NCBI GenBank assembly: GCA_023853785.1
Contig: JAJIRX010000166.1
Coordinates: 22,979-86,978, forward strand
Reading direction: 5' to 3'
Source: Psilocybe azurescens
Taxonomy: Eukaryota; Basidiomycota; Agaricomycetes; Agaricales; Agrocybaceae
Length of the DNA stretch: 64,000 bases
Part shown: in pieces, positions 56,593 through 64,000 of the stretch
Layout: each line of letters starts with the position of its first letter
Numbering within the stretch: position 1 is the stretch's first letter
Made by a program: the position numbers and the translations under genes
Notes under the pieces: model-generated
What the model was told of the DNA's origin: nothing
The model's database searches: none
What the model saw: the letters and a program-made list of their open reading frames with translations, nothing else

Positions 56593-59247
56593 TTATGCTG
56601 TTAAGAAAAGAGCATTTGAGTCCGCATTAAGACGAGCAGTTGCTTTTCGCCAGGAAGCTGCACCTCTAAGCTTGTTTCGCCAGAAATCTGGGGCCTCAGG
56701 TTGGGCAGTACCTTTTACAATGTCAGATAGATGGGCTTGATACCATTCTTCATCCCATTCCGTCCAATGTCCAAAATTGAGGCCATTTGCTTTCTGATTA
56801 TTCCAATAAAGAGGCTTTGGCCACCAAGACTTGTGAACTAGTTGGTTGGGGGCACATCCTGGGAAAGAAGGTCATGTTAAAATTAATAAAATTATTAGAA
56901 TAAAAATGAAAAACCTGTGTAGCACTTATGAAGTCCACAGATGACATCCATCTCCTTGTCGGTAAGGATATCATCCCCATAGACCGTCCCATCATTAGCC
57001 ATGAAATGGTGGCCAAGGTGATGTTCAGTGTCTGCAGGCGATGGGCCAAAGCAGGCAGAATTAATGCCAATATGTTCCTTCGCGAAGGCGGCTGAGGAGG
57101 CCACCAGCAAGTAATGCAGCTTGCCCATGCGAAGATGACAGGAGTCATCAGCGGTGCTGTATATAGACGTCGTAGTCCCTTTTTGAGAAAACGTACCCGG
57201 AGCACAGATAGGCACAAGATTTTGGCTGGCCTGGAGTCCAACAGAAGGTTGATCATGAAGTGGAATTAATGTGTGGAATGACACACCCATTTCCAGGAGG
57301 TAGCATGCGAGTGAAGTTGAAGAGTGTTTTTGAGGACTGAGCAGAAGACGGAACACCTTGACTGTGTCTGTAGCAGTTTTCAGAGCAATTGTCCAGGGAG
57401 TCTTCAGTTCAAGACGGCTTCCCAAAGAACAAAAAGATCGCCAACCTTCTCAAAGAGAAGCCTCAAAGCTATAACATCAAGAGCAATGGGACACTGACTT
57501 TTGAGATCGTAGATGGCAGGCAGTGGGCCATTGGTCATTTGGAGGCCCTGAAGAAACTCAAAACAAGATAGGCCAAAGTCGACTGGTGGAGGGTTAAAAT
57601 CCCTGGCACGAAGCCCCACAGTCTTGACGAAATCATTCCACCTTGCCTTGTCGGGGTAGAGGGATTTGGAGGAACAGCAATAAGGGGTCAATAGCCATAG
57701 TGAGCCAAAAGGTACGCCACGATGTCCACTGCTTGGGAGGGAATAAGATCAAGTCCGTTTTGCTCTCGTTCAACAGGGGTGCTGGTAAGGGGACAACACC
57801 TGCATACGCATGGACACGTTGAGCAGTAAATTCCCTCGACTCTTTTCTGCTGAGAATCCAGAGACTTGTCCTCGTCAGTAAGAATGGGGGGGCAGCTGGA
57901 ACGTCCCTCGTCGTAAAAGCCCAAGTCATCCTCCTCATAAGCAAGTTCTTTGGGAGTCGCGAAAGTATTCACAAAGATCCCATTCATTTTGGACAGAGTC
58001 GTAGCAAGCTTGAGACCCTGGACGATCATCAATTCTATCGGCACGTTCGCTTTTAAGACCCTAGTGCAGACAAGGCACATGTCATCTTCATTGCTCCAAT
58101 CCCAAACAAAAACTTCTGCTGAAACAGTAGGAGGGTTCCTTTCTCGATTCAGACGCACTTCCCTCTCCTTCGGGCGTCTCATTTGCAAGTCTTTGATCAT
58201 TGATGATCTTTCGGGCAGCGAAGAAAGATTCCCACAGCTTGGAGGCAAGATATCGCATCTCAGGCCTTATTAAATTCCAAGTCTTCAAGAATAGCAGATT
58301 TGGAGCGAGAAAGACTGGGTGGGGACGGCAGTTGCTCCTCCAAGGCAACAGGGAGTGGAGATGGCAGAGAAGGTGGAGACGGAGACCTATAAATCATGGT
58401 CGTCGCATTCTGAAGGTGTTCCAAAGGGGTTGAAGATAGCTGAAAGCGGGGCGATATGTCTGATCTCGCTCGACTTTCGACCAATGATACCACACAGGTA
58501 CATCCCAAACACAAAGCCATTTCGCAAGGTCAGCACCTTGGCCACCTTTGCTGTTGAGATCAATGAATGCTCTGGCACGACGGGTCGGCTTCCAGAACAC
58601 GCCCATTATGACATTATAAAGCCCGCTGAGCCACAACTGATCTACTTTTTCTGAGGCAAGGAAGTTGAACCACTCCAGGACCTTCAGGGGTTGGGTACTC
58701 TTTCAATGCAGGCAATATAGAATGACAACAAGCCGATCCAAATGATGAACCAATCACATGTGTGTCCAATTCGATAGTGTGTGCCACGAGCGGTATAAAA
58801 CACTTGATCGAAGCCGAGGAGAGAGGGCAAGGGGGAGGAAATATGATTTTAGCAAATGACAGAAATTTTCTTTTAGGAGATATATGATAACAATTAAAAC
58901 GTCTTCCAGATAGTGCCACGCCAAGGATTTTGATTGTGAGAGCTGGTACCCTGACCCCAAGATGCGTCAACTTCATGAATGTCATTAAGGTAGTTGCGAA
59001 GATGGCCAAACGCATATCCTTCAAATGTCGGAATATTGGGGATGAAGCTCAAAAATCCATAGGCATCAGTCCACCATTCAGGATTGTGATGGCGGTTGAG
59101 AGATGCAGCTCCAATGCTGAATGGATATGATCTCTTCTGATCTGGGACAGAAATATGGCGTGAGCAGTTAGGTGAATAATAAATATCTCCGTCGCTGATG
59201 AAGGCCCTGCCCTCAGAGTGGTCCAAACGTGAGGATTGTTGAGACAT
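56593..59247 (-). CDS. Uncharacterised agaric protein of an expanded family
   Basis: Multi-exon gene. The N-terminus (MSQQSSRLDHSEGRAFISDG) is followed by PEWWTDAYGFLSFIPNIPTF, GYAFGHLRNYLNDIHEVD and NPWRGTIWKT. Later blocks: LWLSGLYNVIMGVFW, AKWLCVWDVPVWYHWSKVE, a Pro/Ser-rich linker, REVRLNRERNPPTVSAEVFV with WDWSNED, and an acidic segment. C-terminal part: LGHHFMANDGTVYGDDILTD and KEMDVICGLHKCYTG, an intron (56859-56914), then KSWWPKPLYWN and LNFGHWTEWDEEWYQAHL, ending LNADSNALFLTA with a stop at 56593-56595. I recognise this order (NRExxPPTxSAxVFxWDW; LTDxExDVICGxYKxYTG..SWWPK) from many agaric genomes, where the family is large and without known function. Frame changes near 57410, 57690, 58180 and 58430 may be introns or mutations, so activity is uncertain. 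Confidence 0.65.
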
Positions 59248-60071
59248 TGGTCTTTAAAACTTAAGATCAGCCTAAGAACTCGACATATGATGGAAGGTCT
59301 CAAAAAAACACTCACGAAGTTGAAGTTATGCCATTTCGGAGCCTGATCAATCGAGAGCTGGCTGTATCGCAAGCTGAGGGATAGAAGAAACACGGGCAAG
59401 CTAAACCATGATTTGGACACCCAAATAACAGCCAAAATTCAAGGTTCAAACAGGGAGGAATAGCGTGTTTTGGGCACCCACAACACACTTTGACAATTTG
59501 ACGATGAAGGTGGGAGTTGAGAGGAAGAGGAATAGCATGTTTTGGACACCCACAACACACTTCGACGATTTGACAATGAAGGTGGGAGTTGAGAGGAACG
59601 AGTTCGTTTAAGCGTGTTTGTTTGAGCTTGATCAAAGCTTTTACCACACAAGCACAAGCACGCTCACGGAATCGAGAACACATCACACGATCACTTGATC
59701 AAAGCGTTGTCACAAGCACAAATACCACAGAACATGATGAGCATGTTTGGTTTAAAGGGAGAACCAAACATATGGTCTTCAGTGCGATCAATGTTTGATC
59801 AACAACCCATCTTCTTGCCACGGTGTGTCCTGGGTGTCCAGACCACACTGCGCTAAGGTTATCCATACTGTGGTTGTGCTGTGGGTGTCCAAAGCACAAC
59901 CTGCTCGACCATCCACCACTTGTGCTTATTGTGTTCTGGGTGTCCAGACCACACCATGCTGAGGTTGTCCATGCTGTCTATGGCGTTTACTTTTTGTTTT
60001 CGCTATTATAGTCGATCAATGATTCAAATATTCTCTAGGTATATACAAATTTCTTTGCTTATTGTCGCTAT
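59248..60071. other. Intergenic region with gggtgtcc repeats
   Basis: Contains the 72-bp tandem duplication at 59455-59599 and a second cluster (59820-59975) in which ctgggtgtccagaccaca occurs twice and gctgtgggtgtccaaagcac once. The first cluster carries the same phrase inverted (ggacacccacaacacac). No gene is seen; it should include the promoter of the minus-strand gene to the left. Confidence 0.5.
59455..59599. repeat. 72-bp direct tandem duplication
   Basis: Two copies of gaggaatagcrtgttttggrcaccc...ggtgggagttgagaggaa, differing at about five bases. Confidence 0.8.
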
Positions 60072-63000
60072 CTAATTGTCCGTCATGATTGCTGGTAGAG
60101 CTATAGCAGGTTTTGGTTGGAGGTCAATTTTAGTGCTCTCGCTCAGGCCAGCGTACCAAGTCATGTCGTAGAAGTTCTCCGGCAATCCTGGAATCGCCCT
60201 CGAGCGGCTAATAATCCCCCATCCTTACACGCTGCGTAGCCGGGTTCCCTGGCACAGGGTTGCCCAGCCCAGTCCTCTTGTTCATATCACAGTCGATGAT
60301 TGTCAGGTATGGAATCAATGCAGCGCTGCACCACTGTCGGATCCTGATTGTGAATTTGCGTTCTTCAGGTCCACTCTCGTCAGAAGACATGCCCTCCGCA
60401 GTCAGCATGTGTGCTACTTGGTACAGAAACTCCCAAGCAGGATCCGCTCCTCCCTTTAGATTGTCGTTGGCGGTTTTGAGTCGGTTACTTGACAACTAGA
60501 ATTGCATAAATCTCCCAAAACGTAGAAAATTGAGAAACAAACCCACCCCATGGCATTGTGTGTCCCAGCACAACCTCACCTTCTTGCTTTTTTTGATTTT
60601 TTTCCACCCGTTCGGCGAGTCTGCACTTTGTCTTCTCCCTCTTTCAGCTTCATGTCCTTTACAAGCGCCTTAAAGATCGTGGGAAACATTGTTTAACGGC
60701 AGCATAAGTGACTGGCTGGTCCTCAGACTGAAAGCTATGTTTCAACAAGAAGGACTGCATGAACTGGTTGATCAACTCCTCGTTCCATGGATGATTGTGT
60801 TTAACTTCAAAGCAGAAATTCAGCGGAGCTAGGCTTGGACAGCTGACTGGATTTTCATCAATTGCAAATTTTTCAACGACATTCAGAAAAGGCGGTTTGA
60901 CGTCTAGGATCTGGTCATCCTTCTTGATTCCAATAAGTGAATTCATGTGGAGCTGAACTGCTTTCTAGGTAGATACACATGGTGGGTTAGCCCATATTAA
61001 GATTTGAATGTGCCATGAACTTACCCCCGATTATCTTAGATGGAGTGTTAGAGGCTTTCATAGCCGGTTGTTTCACCAGTGCTGAAGCATGTTTCTGTCT
61101 TCTGGCTGGTATCCTTGGTGCACTTGGCAACGCACCCGTGGTCACCAAGACCGAAAGAACTGTTTTTGTGATTTCCTCGACTTGGCATAGCGTCAATATT
61201 TCTGCGAGTAATTTGTTGTTCTGGACTGTTGGAGATAGACGGTGCTGCAGGCTCATTGTCACCATAGACAGCTTTCAGCCAGAGGCCTGCCCCACCCTGT
61301 GGACATTTGAATTTATATGGAGGTGGGACATGGTGAGAAAACACTTCATCGTCCTTTCAATGCGTCAGCATGACTATAAAATTGGGAACAGGATGACTTA
61401 CCTCATTGTTGTTGTTGTTGGATACAACATGGTCGAACTCTTCCCCCAAGCTTTCATCAGCAACAGGAGCACAAGCCTTGCCCTTGTCTTTGGAAGGGCT
61501 TTGCAGATTTTCACCCATCATTGCGTCATCGTCTCCTTGCCGACCCTCTCTGGACGCTAGATGAGACTGTCTGCTACTGGAGGCAGTATTATGCATGTCA
61601 AACATTGGAGTGGGAGTAAGTGTGACTTGCAGTGCTGCTGTGGCGGATATGACTTGTGGTACTGTGGTCGTGCGCTCTATTGGAGCAGGAGGCTGACCTC
61701 ATGGATGATCGTCCATATCTACATCACCTCCTTCCTGATGACTATGGCTGGATACCTGAGAAAGTTGCTCGCTGGTTGACAGGACGACACCCTCCATAGT
61801 AGGAGTGGGGAATGGTAACCCTAGATTGGTCAACGTAAGTTTGTGTTTTAAATATTTTGGAATATGAAGTCTTAAATACCCAATGGTGCATTTACAGCAG
61901 TGCATGCATGTTCTTCAAGCTGTCTCCATTCCCTTTCAAATACACACAGCTTCTCATTATATTCGTGATTTTGCTTCTCCTTGAACTCCTGCTGTTCCAG
62001 AAGTTCCCTCTCGAACCGTGCTTCTGTCGCTTTCAACCTGTCAGCACTCTCCTGGTTTACCTGACGTTCGTGAAATCGCTTCTCTTCTATCTTCCTGTGT
62101 TCTTTGCGTTTTTTCAAGCTGCGCTTCTGTTGCTTCCAACTTAGCAGCATGCTCTTTGTTTGACTGCTCCAAGGCCAATAACCGCCTCCAAGACTTCGTT
62201 GAAGCTGTTCTGATGTTTGTCCATCTGTTATATGGTAAGTCTGATATACTCATCGGTAGCAGCAGTTCAATTACTCACTTTCTCCTTCATCCAGTGAATT
62301 TCCTTGTCCTTCATGTCCAGCATCTGTCTTGTGGTAAAATCACTTTGCTCAATGACCCGTGTTTTGATCTATTATGAGGTGAGCCTTGTTAATCTAACAG
62401 CAGAAACAGTTAACTTACACATTCTGTGTCTTTTCCATGTTTTGTAAATAAACTCTAGGTTTGTCGTTGCGCTGCTTGACCAACGTGTCCGCTGAATCTT
62501 CTTGCCCAGGCCCTTTCCGCCTTCCTCCGACCGACATCTGATGCTTAGTTGGTGTTGGTTTTAATGTGAATGCACACGGCTTCAACGTGAACGGCTTCAG
62601 CACCAGCGACTGAGTTGATGACTGAGGTATGTGTTCACTTGTAGGCTTGATGTTTCTGTGAGGGTCATTGACAAATTGCTGTTGAGGAAGCAGCAGGTGT
62701 ATATTGGAGGTTTGCAAAATGGCTTTGTTGCCTAGTAGAGGATCTACTTGACCTCACGTTTCGCCAAGGTTCATATCATTTGGATGATATTAGATGTGTT
62801 GTTGCTTTCACTCCGTGGGGTGATGGGCAGCTCTTGATCTGGCATAGACTGGTTTGGGTTGGTGGCTGTATCGACAGCCATGGCAGTTTCCACAGGTTGT
62901 CCAGGTGGAAATATGCCTGGGATAGCCTGGCTTGTTCTGGTACTGGAGGGTTCCATTGTTACTGGATTCAGCAGGGAGAATGGTTCCTTGAGCTGGCTCT

Positions 63001-63283
63001 AAAGGATGGCTGGTCACGGGTATAAGTTTGGAGTGTTGTGGCACAGCACCAGGCCGATTCTGCAGATCAATTAACTCAAAATAACAACTTTACAGTTAAT
63101 AAATAAAATGCACTGCGTCAAAATCGTCCATTGGAACGTCTGCATTGGGTTGAGGTTGAGGTTGCGTATTGAAGTTGAATAGGCTGAACATGTTGGAGTC
63201 GCTGGTGGGGTTGGCGACTCTAGGTCAATGAATTTATTGAAAGTTGTCTGGCTATTGTGGCCGGGAGTGAATGCGATGCCCAT
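60072..63283 (-). CDS. Uncharacterised agaric protein with GMSSDES motif
   Basis: Multi-exon minus-strand gene with an uncertain start (the first readable exon begins MGIAFTPGHNSQTTF at 63283). The middle (61870-62250) is a charged coiled coil (RRLLALEQSNKEHAAKLEAT; NQESADRLKATEARFERELL). Then come KASNTPSKIIGG, and after an intron MNSLIGIKKDDQILDVKPPF and LINQFMQSFLLKHSFQSED, a Lys-rich KKSKKARR end with a GTGAGG donor (about 60593), and the next exon SSNRLKTANDN, MLTAEGMSSDESGPEERKFT, IIDCDMNKRTGLGNPVPGNP and, one frame on, IPGLPENFYDMTWYAGLSES to a stop at 60072-60074. The GMSSDESxxE...GNPxPGNPxxQR...GLPxNFYDxxW order is an agaric family of unknown function known to me only by sequence. 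Frame conflicts near 60205 and 60680 are noted. The 5' part could be a separate gene. Confidence 0.55.
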
Positions 63284-64000
63284 CCAGATATTTACTTATC
63301 AGTGATTTAGTCCACTTCAAAATGCACAGGTACGATTACTGAACTCCACTTTGCTCCATTCACTGAATTATCTGACCCTACTAGCTCAAGTACTATGGCA
63401 ACTGTATTGTTGAGCAGCTCGTAAACAGTCCAATACATGAACCTCGCAGCACATCTACAATAGCTAAGTTCCAGTAGTATATCTACTCTGTGCCTCAATG
63501 TTTGGAGTTTTGCTAATTGTTAAGTCCGATATGGCTTAGATGCTTAGACACATTGAAACTATTGGAGTAAACTTTGTCACCGAGATATGAACTGGATTCA
63601 ATTGCACATTTACAATAGCTAATCAACTCTATTCACCGGTAGTATTCTCTAATTCTTATTCGAACAGGGGCCTCTGCCGTAGGCTCTACTATGGCAACTT
63701 TATTGTTGAGTGGCTTGCAATAAATTTATTTCACTTGAATACCGGCTCACTACCACCCTTTTAAAGAGATCGAAACTCAAAGCTCCAACAACTCTTAACA
63801 CTAACATCCCTCCAATAGTAATCTGCCATGCCACATAAGAAGCCTATTCACCTGTCTCTAAGTGAGTACGATGATGGAGTATCATACTGTCGCCCACTGC
63901 CCCTGTTATTAGGCAAAACATTATGCCTATACGATTACGTCTTTCCGTCATGACATTGCAAAGCCATTTCTCTCCCTTTATTGCTCAGGATGATAATAGG
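63284..64000. other. No gene recognised; diverged short repeat
   Basis: tactatggcaactttattgt with its flank occurs near 63390 and 63690, and acatttacaatagctaa near 63445 and 63605, giving a loosely duplicated block of about 300 bp. A short ORF-like start (MPHKKPIHLSLSEYDDGV) occurs at 63829 on the + strand just before the window end, and may be the first exon of a gene continuing outside. Confidence 0.4.

Overview
The window looks like a repeat-rich region of a mushroom-forming basidiomycete (Agaricomycetes). Short spliceosomal introns (GT...AG, about 50-60 nt) interrupt the genes. I recognise a Plavaka-type (CACTA-related) transposase tail, a Tad1-like LINE, Ty3/gypsy elements, and two expanded uncharacterised protein families typical of agaric genomes. 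Recognition of families is from memory of their motifs; no database search was possible.

Layout. (1) 1-9.4 kb and 18.4-21.8 kb hold broken, intron-retaining pieces of ordinary host genes, all on the + strand: an FHA-domain gene (1.67-2.7 kb), the coiled-coil tail of a NIMA-type kinase (6.1-6.8 kb), two pieces of a phosphatidylserine decarboxylase 2-like gene (7.4 and 19.0-20.1 kb) and a MEF2-type MADS-box gene (20.95-21.8 kb). (2) A Ty3/gypsy retrotransposon (9402-18367, minus strand) with near-identical 763/764-bp LTRs and a 4-bp target duplication is inserted among them. (3) 22.4-23.16 kb is the DUF6830-like C-terminus of a Plavaka transposase, cut by the next element. (4) 23158-46013 is a giant imperfect palindrome: two head-to-head copies of a second Ty3/gypsy element, arms 8.7 and 11.5 kb around a 2.4-kb single-copy centre. 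Each arm carries, between pol and the 3' LTR and on the strand opposite to pol, multi-exon cargo genes: a cysteine-cluster protein and a larger unknown protein. The octamer GCGATCGC occurs about 28 times in this composite, and I saw none elsewhere. (5) 46.9-56.1 kb is a minisatellite array of 75-145-bp units, split by a Tad1-like LINE (48040-54526) with a 13-bp target duplication. (6) 56.6-63.3 kb contains two minus-strand multi-exon genes of uncharacterised agaric families.

The most interesting point is the antisense, spliced cargo carried by LTR retrotransposons. Both gypsy elements share an unusual primer-binding site and both have an open, non-retroviral coding stretch antisense to pol in the same slot. 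In the palindromic element the cargo block is much more diverged between arms than the pol and LTR blocks around it, which suggests module exchange. Nearly all retroelement reading frames here contain frameshifts or stops, so the copies are probably dead, though recently so.
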